Assembly: GCF_001767295.1 (NCBI RefSeq)
Contig: NZ_CP014944.1
Span: 1,364,001-1,428,000, forward strand
Reading direction: 5' to 3'
Origin: Colwellia sp. PAMC 20917
GTDB lineage: Bacteria; Pseudomonadota; Gammaproteobacteria; Enterobacterales; Alteromonadaceae
DNA length: 64,000 nt
The position numbers were made by a program, and so were the translations under genes. The notes under the pieces were generated by a model, which did no database searches, had not been told where the DNA came from, and saw only the letters and a list, made by a program, of their open reading frames with translations. Positions 9,251-20,243 of the stretch are shown piece after piece; position 1 is the first letter of the stretch, and each line of letters opens with the position of its first letter.

Positions 9251-9877
9251 TTATATAGTTAAATAAGGCAATATTATTTTTGGTAGTTCAATAGAAAATT
9301 CGGCATCATCAATCTCACAGGCAATTGCGGGGGTTAGAGTTGGATAAAGAACCTTGTCTAAAAGACCGCTAATAATCATAAAAATAGCCACTTCAGCAAC
9401 TTTTGATTGATCTTTTGCTGTAATTTCTTGTCTAAATCTTAATAAAATTTCAACCAAACGTTGGTAAATTACTTTGCGGTCCACTGATTTATCTGAATCA
9501 AGTAATTCTGAATGGAGCCTTGAATTTAAGTGGAGTGTTCGAAATACACTTTTGCGTGTCGAAAGAAATTGATAAGTTTCAACGGATACCTTTTCTACAG
9601 CTTCCTTTAAATTTGCAAATTCGATAAGTTCGAGGTTAGTGACCCATTGAGAGAGATCGTTACCAAAGTCTTGATAGAGTAGTGGCAATAATGATTCTTT
9701 GTCTTTAAATCGTCGGTAAAAGGTGCCTACGGATACGCCAGCACGCGTGGATAATTCTTTAATAGTGATGTGCTCGAAAAACTTGTCTTGGAGACAAAAA
9801 TGTAAAGCGTTTAATAGTTTGCGTTGTGTATCTTGGCTTCTTTGCTGTTTTGGCAAGAAAACATTTTTTGTTGGCAT
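9251..9877 (-). CDS. TetR-family transcriptional regulator
   Basis: A 208-residue protein with an N-terminal helix-turn-helix (ITIKELSTRAGVSVGTFYRR, about residues 38-57) typical of TetR repressors, and a helical C-terminal ligand domain. I prefer the ATG at 9877 over the most upstream start at 9988, because the extension of 37 residues is hydrophobic and unlike the family. It lies downstream of the M20 hydrolase in the same direction and next to a broken NRAMP gene. Its target is unknown; a role in controlling the neighbouring hydrolase is a guess. Confidence 0.85.
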   Translation of the reverse strand: MPTKNVFLPKQQRSQDTQRKLLNALHFCLQDKFFEHITIKELSTRAGVSVGTFYRRFKDKESLLPLLYQDFGNDLSQWVTNLELIEFANLKEAVEKVSVETYQFLSTRKSVFRTLHLNSRLHSELLDSDKSVDRKVIYQRLVEILLRFRQEITAKDQSKVAEVAIFMIISGLLDKVLYPTLTPAIACEIDDAEFSIELPKIILPYLTI

Positions 9878-10027
9878 CGTTATCGCTATATATCCATTTA
9901 AGGTGAAACTAGTTGAATGATGCGATTTTTTAAGGAAAACAGCAATACCAAAATTCATTTGGGTAACTACTAGGGGTAATAATCCCAAATAATATTTTTA
10001 TATTGCCATACACTTTACTGGCAAATA

Positions 10028-11323
10028 CTATTTAGCTTGGGCCATATAGTCAAGGGTCAGTTGAGTCAATGTAGCAGTGCCCGTTTTAAATGAGGACTCG
10101 TCAGCAAAAAAATAAGGGGAATGGTTACTTGGTGCTGTTTTTTCGTCTTTATCACTTGGAGTTCCCCCTAAAAAAACGAATAAACCTGGTACCTCAAGGG
10201 CGTAAAATGAAAAATCTTCTGCACCGGTGATCTTAGGTATAATCATTACATTTTGCTTTCCGGCTGCTTTTTCCAAACTCGGTAACATTTGTGTGGTTAA
10301 TTCTGGGTTGTTTATCGTAACAGGGTAACCTTTGAAAATATTAACATCGGCCTTTGCTCCTGACGAGGCAGCAATATGCGTTGCCGTTGTTTTAATTTTT
10401 TCAAAAATTTGTTGCCTATTATCCATGTCAAAGTTACGAATAGTACCTATCATTTCGACATTTTCAGGAATAATATTATTACGCACACCACCCGAAATTT
10501 TACCAAAAGAAACGACAGCAGGTTCTTTGGTAATATCAATATGACGACTAACAATGAGGTTCACACCATTAACAATTTGAGCCGCCGCTGCAATGGGATC
10601 GACGCCGTTCCAAGGTGTAGAACCATGTGTTTGTTCACCATGGACATTAATTTCAAACCTATCTGCACTAGCCATAAATGGGCCACTTCGATAACCTATA
10701 GTTCCAGAAGGCAGGCTAGATGTTATATGTAAACCAAAAGCAGCATCAGGTTTATAACGTTTAAACATTCCTTGCTTTAACATCAGTTCAGCGCCACCTT
10801 CTTCACCTTTAGGTGCACCTTCTTCTGCGGGTTGGAATACAAACATGACATTACCATTGAGTTGATCTTTCATGCCAGCTAGTACTGAAGCTGTTCCCAT
10901 CAACATGGCAACATGGGTGTCATGGCCACAGGCGTGCATAATACCGACATCGACACCGCGGTAGTTAGTTGTTTTAGTTGACTTAAAAGGTAAATCGACC
11001 TTTTCTGTTACCGGTAAAGCATCCATATCGGCACGAAGCATTACCGTAGGGCCTGGCTTTGAACCTTTCAAAATCCCAACAACACCGGTATAGGCAATAT
11101 TGGTTTCCACTTCCATGCCAAGGCTTCTCAAATGCTCTGCAACTATTCCAGCGGTGCGAAATTCACGGTTTCCTAGCTCAGGATTTTGGTGAAAATCACG
11201 GCGCCATTCAATAACTTTATGTTCAACATTTTTAAGTAGTTCTTTCGGGCCAGTCGCAGCCTTAGCACCAAATGAAGACATTAATCCTAAAGCAACACAA
11301 CAAGATATTACTGATTTTTTCAT
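10028..11323 (-). CDS. Exported M20D-family amidohydrolase (N-acyl amino acid or hippurate hydrolase type)
   Basis: A 431-residue zinc amidohydrolase with a cleavable signal peptide (residues 1-22, ending AKA) for export to the periplasm. Metal-site motifs are present: RADMDALPV at 97-105, HACGHDTH at 130-137, and FQPAEEGAPKGEEGG, which includes the catalytic glutamate. A GAEDFSFY motif is near the C-terminus. The family cleaves acyl groups from amino acids or removes indole-acetyl or hippuryl groups; the substrate cannot be read from sequence. A good ribosome-binding site (AAGGA) precedes the start. It is part of a local cluster of peptide-processing genes. Confidence 0.9.
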   Translation of the reverse strand: MKKSVISCCVALGLMSSFGAKAATGPKELLKNVEHKVIEWRRDFHQNPELGNREFRTAGIVAEHLRSLGMEVETNIAYTGVVGILKGSKPGPTVMLRADMDALPVTEKVDLPFKSTKTTNYRGVDVGIMHACGHDTHVAMLMGTASVLAGMKDQLNGNVMFVFQPAEEGAPKGEEGGAELMLKQGMFKRYKPDAAFGLHITSSLPSGTIGYRSGPFMASADRFEINVHGEQTHGSTPWNGVDPIAAAAQIVNGVNLIVSRHIDITKEPAVVSFGKISGGVRNNIIPENVEMIGTIRNFDMDNRQQIFEKIKTTATHIAASSGAKADVNIFKGYPVTINNPELTTQMLPSLEKAAGKQNVMIIPKITGAEDFSFYALEVPGLFVFLGGTPSDKDEKTAPSNHSPYFFADESSFKTGTATLTQLTLDYMAQAK

Positions 11324-11388
11324 GTTTATTCCTTTTAATTTATTATTAGTATTATGATTTATTTTAAGTGATATTAACCGTTTTTGGA

Positions 11389-12225
11389 TTAATGTGAGCC
11401 AACAACAGACTTAGTCGTTGCCGGTATTTTTTCTATGTTATAGCCTATGCCGCCTTTAAAAACGACTGACCTATCACGAATAGCCGATGGATCTTTTGAT
11501 AAGTCACCATCAACCAATACTAAATCAGCACGTTTTCCTGTTTCATAGAGCCAATTAGATTTTCACGATGTAAATATTTAGCGGTATTAAGCGTAGATAT
11601 TTCAATGGATTCTTCCACGCTAAAACCTGCTTCTACAAGCAATTCAACAACCCGTTGATTAGAAAAACCAGCAATAACACCACTAAAAACTATTGGATCC
11701 GTTCCTACCATTAATTTTCCGTCAGCTTCAATAAATATCTTTCAAGCTTCATCATCTTTTTAAAGATAATAGACCAAGTAGCATGTTCTTGGTTGGCTAT
11801 TTTTTCCAAAATTGCTTCGTATTGATAGCGTACTTGTGGAATAAGGGCATCAAGTGCTTTAGGCTAAGCTTTTGGGCGGCCTTTAGTATAGATTTCAAAT
11901 ACAGTTAATATTGAGGTTAACGCAACATCTTTTTTATCAAAAATTCAATAAGGTCGTTAACTTCTTTAGAGTCTATATCAAGATCTACTAGCGATTGGTG
12001 TGATACTTTATAACTTGGGCATTCATCTTTAACTTTTCCTTTAACAACATCTGTTGAGGCAAAAAAGCCATGTTCTAAATTATCAAGACCAAGTTCAGCT
12101 GCTTCTCTGTAGGTGATAGAACATAAGTCACTGTCATTTGCATACAACTGTAACTAAGTAAAAGTGGCTAACAAGCATATGGCTTGAGCTGCTGATAAAT
12201 TCCTTGTGAAGATATTTTTTTTCAT
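11389..12225 (-). pseudogene. Decayed imidazolonepropionase-like amidohydrolase
   Basis: Reading leftward from an ATG at 12225 there is a signal-peptide-like start, soon stopped. Disconnected pieces of one amidohydrolase follow. The piece at 12147-11917 has YREAAELGLDNLEHGFFAST, the piece around 11711-11540 has VGTDPIVFSGVIAGF and LLVEAGFSVEESIEIST, and after a frameshift near 11540 the last reads GKRADLVLVDGDLSKDP and runs to a stop at 11389. The N-terminal metal-binding half is missing and at least two frame changes are needed. Total length is about 840 bases against some 1300 for intact relatives. Confidence 0.85.
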
Positions 12226-12343
12226 TCTGGACTGCTCATTATAAATTCACTAATCGCTTTTTATACTAACGAGTAATTATCAAAATGTTCGATAAATTAA
12301 GATTCACATTTTGATAGATGCACCCGTCATTGGTTATTTAATA

Positions 12344-12390
12344 GTGAACTACTCGGCACTAAAGTACCGAGTTTTCTCGACGGTGCTGAC
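12344..12390 (-). repeat. Hairpin repeat with conserved GTAGTTCAC flank (copy B, inverted)
   Basis: On the plus strand it reads GTGAACTA, then the stem ACTCGG (12351-12356) pairing with CCGAGT (12367-12372), then TTTCTCGACGGTGCTGAC. It is the inverse of copy A at 8942-8994, so the two bracket 3.4 kb containing the NRAMP fragment, the TetR gene, the M20 hydrolase and the amidohydrolase pseudogene. It lies about 110 bases upstream of the S9 peptidase gene. Confidence 0.65.
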
Positions 12391-12500
12391 AAATGTAAAT
12401 CTAAATTCACATAATTTTGTAATTTAAATAAATTATGTTAATTTAGCTTAGAGTTCAATCATGAATAATAGGGTTAAAGCTACCCATTTAAGGAATAATA

Positions 12501-14561
12501 ATGAAGGAAAACATTTGGGTAGCAGTAATAATTGCGCCGCTATTTTCAACAATGACCTTTGCTAAAGTCGAGCCTGTATTACAACTAGAAGATGTTTTTA
12601 CACTGGAGTATGCTTCTGGACTTGCTATAAATGCTGGCGGTGATGAAGTCTATTTTGTTCGTAACTATATGGATATTCATAGTGATAAAAAACTTGGCAA
12701 CATTTGGAAAGTTGACAAGAAAAAAAACTTAACTCCGGTAACTAATGGTCTTCATGTTGATTATTCGCCAAAGCTTTCTCCTGATAATACAAAACTAGCT
12801 TATATTTCTACGGCGAGTGGTAAATCTCAAATACATATGAAGTGGTTGCAAACAGGTAACGCTGGACAATTGAGTCACTTCACTAACGCACCTTCAAATC
12901 TAAGTTGGTCGCCTGATGGAAAACATTTAGCTTTCTCAATGTTTGTTGATAGTGAAACAAAGAGTGTTGTATCACTGCCAGGTATGCCTAAAGGAGCAAA
13001 ATGGGCTAAGCCAGCTGTGTATATTGATGACATGTATTATCGCTTTGATGGTGCAGGTTATAATAAAGCAGGTAATAGCCATATTTTTGTTATGTCAACT
13101 GATGGGGGAAATGCACGTCAACTTACAGAGGGTGAGTTCAATCATAATGAAAAAGTTAGTTGGAGTAAAGATGGAAGCAAATTATATTACTCAACCAACA
13201 AACGTTTAGATAAAGATCTAGAATGGACAGATAGTAATATTTACTCTGTGGATATTGAAACGCAAGAAGTTAACGTATTAACAGATCGTAATGGACCTGA
13301 TTCAAGCCCTATTATCTCGCCTAATGGTAAGTTGATTGCGTATTTAGGCTCTGATCAGCACTATAAAAATTACGAAAACACTGAACTTTATATCATGAAT
13401 ATTGATGGTTCAAATAAACATTCTATTACTGAAAATTTAGACCGTTCAATTAATAACATTCAATGGGCTAAGAACAGCAAATCCGTTTTAATGAGTTATC
13501 AAGATAAAGGAGAAACTTATGTTGCTTCTCAATCGTTGAGTGGCAAACGAAAAATTGTTGCGAGACAGTTAGGCGGGCTCTCTTACGGTAGACCATATAA
13601 TGGCGGTGAATTTGTTGTTTCAGAAGATGGAACTGTTGCTTTTACTTTTTCGAATCCTCAACGCCCTGCGGATATAGCAATAACGAAAAAGGGTAAAACA
13701 ACCCTACTAACTACACTTAATGAAGATGCATTAGGTTATAAAACTCTAGCTAGTATAAAAGAAATTAATACCAAATCTTCATTTGATAAACGCAATATTC
13801 AAGCTTGGATTGCTTACCCTCCAGGGTATGATACGGCTAAAAAAGCGGGTAAAAAATTTCCTTTGATCCTAGAAATTCATGGTGGTCCAGTCACAAATTA
13901 TGGACCTCATTTTTCTGCAGAAATTCAACTTATGGCAGCGAAAGGCTATGTCGTAGTTTATGCTAACCCAAGAGGAAGTGATAGCTACGGTAAAGAATTC
14001 TCTCAAACCATTCATAATAATTATCCAAGCCAAGATTATGATGATTTAATGTCTGTTGTTGATAATGTTATTAAGCAAGAAGCTATTGATGATGAGGCAT
14101 TATTTGTAACAGGTGGTTCTGGTGGTGGTGTTTTAACGGCGTGGATTATTGGCCATACTGACAGATTTAAAGCTGCTGTGGTCGCTAAACCTGTAATCAA
14201 TTGGATTAGCTTCGTACTGACCACTGATATTTATCCTTTTGTTATTAAAAATTGGTTTAACAAAATGCCATGGGAAGACAGCGAGCACTATATGAAGTTA
14301 TCACCTATTAGTTATGTTGGTAATGTCAGTACACCTACCATGCTACTAACAGGGGAAGCAGATCAACGAACACCCATTGCTGAAACTGAACAGTTTTATC
14401 AAGCGCTTAAATTACGTGATGTTGATACAGCCATGGTAAGAATACCAGACGCTTATCATGGTATTTATAAACGCCCTAGCAATTTAATGTCTAAAGTTGC
14501 TCATATATTATGGTGGTTTGAGCAATATAAAACGACTCCGAAATCAAAGGGAGGTTATTGA
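12501..14561 (+). CDS. Exported S9-family serine peptidase (prolyl oligopeptidase fold)
   Basis: A 686-residue protein with a signal peptide (about residues 1-21, ending TFA). An N-terminal beta-propeller follows, with repeated TolB/WD40-like motifs such as LSWSPDGKHLAFS and ISPNGKLIAYLGSD. The C-terminal alpha/beta hydrolase domain runs from about residue 430. The catalytic triad is complete: Ser540 in GGSGGG, Asp621 in GEADQRTP and His653 in AYHGIYK. Such enzymes release di- or acyl-aminoacids from peptides. The ATG at 12501 follows an AAGGA ribosome-binding site. Its neighbours are M20 and M28 hydrolases. Confidence 0.92.
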   Translation: MKENIWVAVIIAPLFSTMTFAKVEPVLQLEDVFTLEYASGLAINAGGDEVYFVRNYMDIHSDKKLGNIWKVDKKKNLTPVTNGLHVDYSPKLSPDNTKLAYISTASGKSQIHMKWLQTGNAGQLSHFTNAPSNLSWSPDGKHLAFSMFVDSETKSVVSLPGMPKGAKWAKPAVYIDDMYYRFDGAGYNKAGNSHIFVMSTDGGNARQLTEGEFNHNEKVSWSKDGSKLYYSTNKRLDKDLEWTDSNIYSVDIETQEVNVLTDRNGPDSSPIISPNGKLIAYLGSDQHYKNYENTELYIMNIDGSNKHSITENLDRSINNIQWAKNSKSVLMSYQDKGETYVASQSLSGKRKIVARQLGGLSYGRPYNGGEFVVSEDGTVAFTFSNPQRPADIAITKKGKTTLLTTLNEDALGYKTLASIKEINTKSSFDKRNIQAWIAYPPGYDTAKKAGKKFPLILEIHGGPVTNYGPHFSAEIQLMAAKGYVVVYANPRGSDSYGKEFSQTIHNNYPSQDYDDLMSVVDNVIKQEAIDDEALFVTGGSGGGVLTAWIIGHTDRFKAAVVAKPVINWISFVLTTDIYPFVIKNWFNKMPWEDSEHYMKLSPISYVGNVSTPTMLLTGEADQRTPIAETEQFYQALKLRDVDTAMVRIPDAYHGIYKRPSNLMSKVAHILWWFEQYKTTPKSKGGY

Positions 14562-14746
14562 TTACTAATATAAAGTAGAGGTGATGAACTAAATGCAAAA
14601 TAGTAATCTCTTAGTTCTTTAATCATCATAGTTGTGTCGCCATTGGTTATTGAGATAGTGATTTCCTTTAATCAATGATGATATTTTTCAATCAGTTGTC
14701 AGGTGAAAATATACATTTTTTCCTTTGTAATAAGCGAGTTTAAAAT

Positions 14747-16126
14747 ATGCGGAATTTATACCCTATAGCGGCGTGTAGCTTAATCGTCTCAGCATTAACG
14801 ATTACTTCGGCGTTAGCTGAAGTTAAATACACGGATCAAGTAAAGCTACATCAAATAGCTGAGCAGGTATCAGCTGATAATATCGAAAAAGACATTAGGA
14901 AACTCGTCGGCTTTGGCACCAGACATACTTTATCAGAAACTCAATCTGAATCACGCGGTATCGGCGCTGCAAGACGTTGGATTAAATCTGAATTTGAAGC
15001 TATTTCGAAGGCTTGCGGAGAGTGTCTTGAGGTGTATTTTCAACGTGATGTGATATCGGGTGAAAAACGTATACCAGAGCCTACCGAAGTGGTGAGTGTC
15101 ATCGCGATATTGAAAGGTAAAACGGATGATAATCGCTATGTCATTATGTCAGGCGATATTGATTCTCGTGTTAGTGATCCTATGAATGCTACCTCAGACT
15201 CTCCGGGCGCCAATGATAATGCTTCAGGTGTTGCAGGCGTTTTGGAAGCGGCAAGAGTACTATCTAAGCATGAATTCAATGGCTCAATTGTGTTTGCTGC
15301 CTTAGCTGGTGAAGAGCAAGGGCTCTTTGGCGGTAAAATTATGGCTAAGCAAGCGCAAAAAGATGGTTGGCGAATTAAAGCGGTGCTAAATAATGATATG
15401 ATCGGCAATATTGAAGGGATTAATGGCGTTATTAATAATACAACCGCAAGAATATTTGCTGAAGGCACTCGCCAAAAAGAAACACAAAAGCAGGCAACTA
15501 AAAGACGTTTTACAGGGGGAGAGGTCGATTCACCTACTCGTAACTTAGCTCGTTATATTGACTGGATGGCAGATAGGTATATTCCTAATTTAGACACTAT
15601 GATGGTTTACCGTTTAGATAGATTTGGACGTGGTGGACACCACCGTCCGTTTAACGACCTTGGTTATCCTGCGGTTCGAATTATGGAAACGAATGAGAAC
15701 TACAACCGACAACATCAAGACCTTAGAACAGAAAATGGTGTCAACTATGGCGATACTATCGACGGTATCAACTTTAACTATGCGGCAAAACTTACGGCAC
15801 TCAATGCAGTTTCTTTAGCTGGCATGGCATGGGCTCCTAATCCACCCGTTAACGTTGAAATAAGCGGAGCAGTGCAACCCAGTACTAAACTTGCTTGGGC
15901 AAAGGCAAATAAAAATGAAAAAAATATTATTGCAGGCTATAAGATTTACTGGCGATTAACGGATGCTTCACAATGGCAAAACAGCCGTTTTGTTGGTAAT
16001 GTAACAGAATACACTTTGGAAAATATTGTTATAGATAATTACTTTTTTGGCGTGGTTAGTGTCAGTAAAGATGGCTTTGAAAGCCCTGTTGTTTTTCCTG
16101 GTGATGCGGGTTCATTTGGTAACTAG
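14747..16126 (+). CDS. Exported M28-family metallopeptidase with C-terminal fibronectin-like domain
   Basis: A 459-residue secreted protein: signal peptide to about residue 24 (SALA), M28 peptidase domain at about 40-365, and a C-terminal fibronectin type III-like domain at about 370-455. The PGANDNASG metal motif and the catalytic ALAGEEQGLFG segment are present, as are FNDLGYPAVRIMETNENYN and a late HQDLRTENG. The first metal motif reads SGDIDSR, with Asp137 where many M28 enzymes have histidine (GHxDS). It follows the S9 gene by 185 bases in the same direction and may work with it in degrading peptides outside the cytoplasm. Confidence 0.9.
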   Translation: MRNLYPIAACSLIVSALTITSALAEVKYTDQVKLHQIAEQVSADNIEKDIRKLVGFGTRHTLSETQSESRGIGAARRWIKSEFEAISKACGECLEVYFQRDVISGEKRIPEPTEVVSVIAILKGKTDDNRYVIMSGDIDSRVSDPMNATSDSPGANDNASGVAGVLEAARVLSKHEFNGSIVFAALAGEEQGLFGGKIMAKQAQKDGWRIKAVLNNDMIGNIEGINGVINNTTARIFAEGTRQKETQKQATKRRFTGGEVDSPTRNLARYIDWMADRYIPNLDTMMVYRLDRFGRGGHHRPFNDLGYPAVRIMETNENYNRQHQDLRTENGVNYGDTIDGINFNYAAKLTALNAVSLAGMAWAPNPPVNVEISGAVQPSTKLAWAKANKNEKNIIAGYKIYWRLTDASQWQNSRFVGNVTEYTLENIVIDNYFFGVVSVSKDGFESPVVFPGDAGSFGN

Positions 16127-16355
16127 AACACCCATAGTTACTATATATTCAGCGAAAGAAAATACGTTAACCTATAAGTTAAACTCAATAGTGTCGGCTA
16201 TTTTGAAAAGTGGTGAATAATATCGCTCACCATTTTTCAATTGGCTACTGGCTATTCGAACGTACCAAACACCTTATACATTCTCTTAGGGTATTATTTC
16301 ACCGACAAGGTTCACTGAGTGTTATTTAATCACTGTTATTTTCAATTTTTATCTC

Positions 16356-16601
16356 TTAACGACCTAATCCTAAAAACTTTAAACTCAAAGCAAGTAATAA
16401 AATAGAAACAGGCAATATTAATATCTCCCATGTGAGGCTATTTAAGTTAATCAAAATGATTTCAAAAAACTTAACAAACAAGATAATAACAATGACTTCA
16501 CCCAGAATATTCTTTAAACGACCAATATTTGGTGTGCTTATCCATTTTAGAACAGAGGTTTTATTCGTAACTTTCTTATCACAAATAAAACTGCTGCGAT
16601 A
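16356..16601 (-). pseudogene. Fragment of a small membrane protein, unrecognised
   Basis: An 81-residue open stretch without a good start codon encodes two hydrophobic segments (GEVIVIILFVKFFEIILINL and a second ending in LPVSILLLALSLKFLGLGR) before a stop at 16356. A stop at 16602 closes the frame upstream. It resembles the C-terminal part of a small integral membrane protein, but I cannot name the family. The gap between the M28 gene and fghA (16127-16640) holds nothing else I can support. Confidence 0.35.
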
Positions 16602-16640
16602 TCATCCATGACACGGCATTTTTATCTAAGATTAGGATGA

Positions 16641-17492
16641 CTAGTTATTTAAGTGCTTTGCATGGAAGCGCAAGTGCTCTTCAATAAAGCTCGAAATAAA
16701 GTAATAGCTGTGGTCATAACCTTCGTGAATTGACAGCTCTAATGGATAATTATTGACGTTTGCTGCCGCTTCTAGTGCTTCTGGCTTTAACTGTTCTTTC
16801 AAAAAATCATCAGCTCCACCTTGATCAACTTTAGCCGGAATAAACGTGGTCGCTCGACGCATTAAATTACTGGCATCATAATTGTGCCAAGTTGCTTTGT
16901 CTTTACCGAGGTAAGCGGCAAAAGCCTTTTTCCCCCAAGGTGCATTCATTGGATTGCAAATGGGGCTAAACGCCGACATTGAGCGATAACGTTCCGGGTT
17001 TAGCATAGCAATAGTCAGTGCGCCATGCCCGCCCATAGAATGGCCGCTAATGGCGCGTTTATCTGACACAGGAAACGCCGCTTCGATTATCTGAGGCAAC
17101 TCATTAACGACATAATCGTACATGTGGTAATGACGATTCCAAGGTGCTTGAGTTGCGTTTACATAAAAGCCAGCGCCTTGACCTAAATCATAACCTTCGT
17201 CATTCGCTACGTCGTCACCACGAGGGCTAGTATCAGGCGCAACAATGGCAATACCTAATTCGGCAGCCATGCGCAGTGCTCCTGCCTTTTGCATAAAGTT
17301 TTCATCGGTGCAAGTCAGGCCCGAAAGCCAATACAACACTGGCACTTTTTCTCCGTTGGATACTTGTGGCGGCAAGTAAATAGCAAATCGCATGTCGCAG
17401 TTTAATACTTTGGAATGATGGCTATATTGTTTGTGCCAGCCACCAAAGCTTTTGTTTACACTTACGTTTTCTATTAAAGGGGCAGTTGTCAT
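16641..17492 (-). CDS. fghA: S-formylglutathione hydrolase
   Basis: A 283-residue cytoplasmic esterase of the alpha/beta hydrolase fold that splits S-formylglutathione to formate and glutathione. The nucleophile is Ser152 in GHSMGGHGAL. The family segments LSGLTCTDENFM and PDTSPRG are visible, and YDHSYYFISSFIEEH near the C-terminus carries the catalytic histidine. The ATG follows a GAGG ribosome-binding site. It lies 121 bases after frmA in the same direction; together they complete glutathione-dependent formaldehyde oxidation. Confidence 0.96.
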   Translation of the reverse strand: MTTAPLIENVSVNKSFGGWHKQYSHHSKVLNCDMRFAIYLPPQVSNGEKVPVLYWLSGLTCTDENFMQKAGALRMAAELGIAIVAPDTSPRGDDVANDEGYDLGQGAGFYVNATQAPWNRHYHMYDYVVNELPQIIEAAFPVSDKRAISGHSMGGHGALTIAMLNPERYRSMSAFSPICNPMNAPWGKKAFAAYLGKDKATWHNYDASNLMRRATTFIPAKVDQGGADDFLKEQLKPEALEAAANVNNYPLELSIHEGYDHSYYFISSFIEEHLRFHAKHLNN

Positions 17493-17613
17493 GGTAAAAC
17501 CTCAAGACGTTACTCCTTATCATTTATTCTATGTAAGGAGTAACTGACTAGCTATTAAGACGGATTAGTATTACCTATCAAAATCGCTAGTGATTATTTA
17601 TCGAAATGGCTAA

Positions 17614-18765
<1,152 letters not shown>

Positions 18766-18879
18766 TTAAATATTGGTTTAAATAATAATCATGTAAATAA
18801 CCTTTGAGTTACTCACTTTCAGTTTTTGTAATAATTAGCATTAAGCCTATTATTGAATGTTTTTACTCTAGCATGTCAC

Positions 18880-19206
18880 TTAGTGTGCATGCCCTTGAGA
18901 TAAATTAATTAATACAACCCCTGTGGCAACAAGTGCCATACCTGCCCAGGTCGTTAAATCTAAGTGTTGGCGATAAACGATAGTTGATAATAACGTTACA
19001 CTTACAATCGCTAATCCAGCCCATAAAGCATGAACAATACCAACCGGCATCCCTTTCATTGCTTGCGACAAAAACATAAAAGCCGCAAGGTGCCCTATTA
19101 ACACCAAAGCACTTGGTATCGGGCGGGTAAATCCCTCTGTTTCTTTTAACGCAACGTGAGATAATGTTTCAGCGATAACGCCTAATAAAAGAAATAACCA
19201 GCTCAT
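18880..19206 (-). CDS. Small multidrug resistance (SMR) family transporter
   Basis: A 108-residue protein with four hydrophobic helices, the size and layout of EmrE-like pumps. The essential membrane glutamate is Glu13 in GVIAETLSHVALKETEGF. HALWAGLAIVSV and AGMALVATGVVLINLS match family positions in helices 3 and 4. Such dimers export cationic drugs, guanidinium or polyamines by proton exchange. It is transcribed away from the LysR gene at 19357 with a 150-base shared control region, so the regulator may act on it. A GGGTGA ribosome-binding site precedes the ATG. Confidence 0.9.
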   Translation of the reverse strand: MSWLFLLLGVIAETLSHVALKETEGFTRPIPSALVLIGHLAAFMFLSQAMKGMPVGIVHALWAGLAIVSVTLLSTIVYRQHLDLTTWAGMALVATGVVLINLSQGHAH

Positions 19207-19356
19207 GTATTCACCCTTATAAATATAGTCATAACCTAGCTCAAAACTTTATTTTTTTAATAGGTTGCGCTTTGTTGATGGAAGCTATTATAACTATCTT
19301 ATAAAAAATGATAATATACTGTTTTAGTAAATCACTTGTACACAGGGGTAACAATC

Positions 19357-20223
19357 ATGCAATGGGATGGTATTAGCGAATTTGTTTATGTTGCGGAAAA
19401 TGAGAGCTTTACGCTCGCTTCAAAAAAAATGGCGATATCAACAGCGCAAGTGAGTCGCCAGATCAGTGCGCTAGAAAAGCGCCTTAATATCAAATTATTT
19501 TATCGCACAACACGCAAAGTATCCTTAACCGAAGAGGGACGTGTTTTTTATCAGCACTGTCGTAGCGTACTCGATGGATTAGATGCAGCAGAACGTGCTA
19601 TTACAAACTTGCAATCTAAACCTCAAGGGAAAATTAAGTTAACAGCCCCAGTAACCTATGGTGAGAAACAGGTATTGCCCCTTGTGAATAATTTCATGAA
19701 ACAATATAACGATGTAGAAGTGTCTGCTTATTTAAGCAATCGTCAAATTGACATCGTTGATGAAGGGTATGACTTAGCTATTCGTCTGGGTAAATTAAGC
19801 GATTCGACAATGATGGCAAAAAAATTAGGTAAGCGAACAAACTATGTTTGTGCCTCGCCAAGCTATCTAGAAAAACAGGGGATACCACATTCTATATCAG
19901 AGCTTAATAAGCACAGTTGTTTATTGGGGACAAATGATCACTGGCATTTTAGAGAGTCAGGCAGAGAAAAAAGTATCCGAGTAACGGGGAGGTTACGATA
20001 CAACAATGGTTATAGCTTAACCGATGCAGCACTCAAAGGTTTAGGGATAGTGCAGTTACCAGATTACTATGTTCAACATCATATTCAACGTGGCGAACTG
20101 GTTACCTTGTTAGACAGTTATCGTGCGCCTGACGAAGGTATATGGGCGGTTTATCCTCAAAACCGCCATTTATCACCTAAAATTAGATTACTTGTTGACT
20201 ATTTAGCTGAGCAACTACTTTAA
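19357..20223 (+). CDS. LysR-family transcriptional regulator
   Basis: A 288-residue regulator with an N-terminal winged helix-turn-helix (FTLASKKMAISTAQVSRQIS, then LEKRLNIKLFYRTTRKVSLT) and a C-terminal periplasmic-binding-like effector domain beginning near residue 85 (GKIKLTAPVTYGE). The ATG at 19357 follows AGGGG; an upstream TTG at 19336 would only add seven residues. Its position opposite the SMR gene suggests that gene as a target. The VOC gene at 20751, with its own palindrome, is another possibility. The effector is unknown. Confidence 0.92.
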   Translation: MQWDGISEFVYVAENESFTLASKKMAISTAQVSRQISALEKRLNIKLFYRTTRKVSLTEEGRVFYQHCRSVLDGLDAAERAITNLQSKPQGKIKLTAPVTYGEKQVLPLVNNFMKQYNDVEVSAYLSNRQIDIVDEGYDLAIRLGKLSDSTMMAKKLGKRTNYVCASPSYLEKQGIPHSISELNKHSCLLGTNDHWHFRESGREKSIRVTGRLRYNNGYSLTDAALKGLGIVQLPDYYVQHHIQRGELVTLLDSYRAPDEGIWAVYPQNRHLSPKIRLLVDYLAEQLL

Positions 20224-20243
20224 ACTCATTCTTTTCTGAACTG

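Noticed and set aside
10332-10732. Plus-strand frames inside the M20 hydrolase gene
   Set aside because: They are antisense to a clear enzyme with intact motifs and lack ribosome-binding sites.
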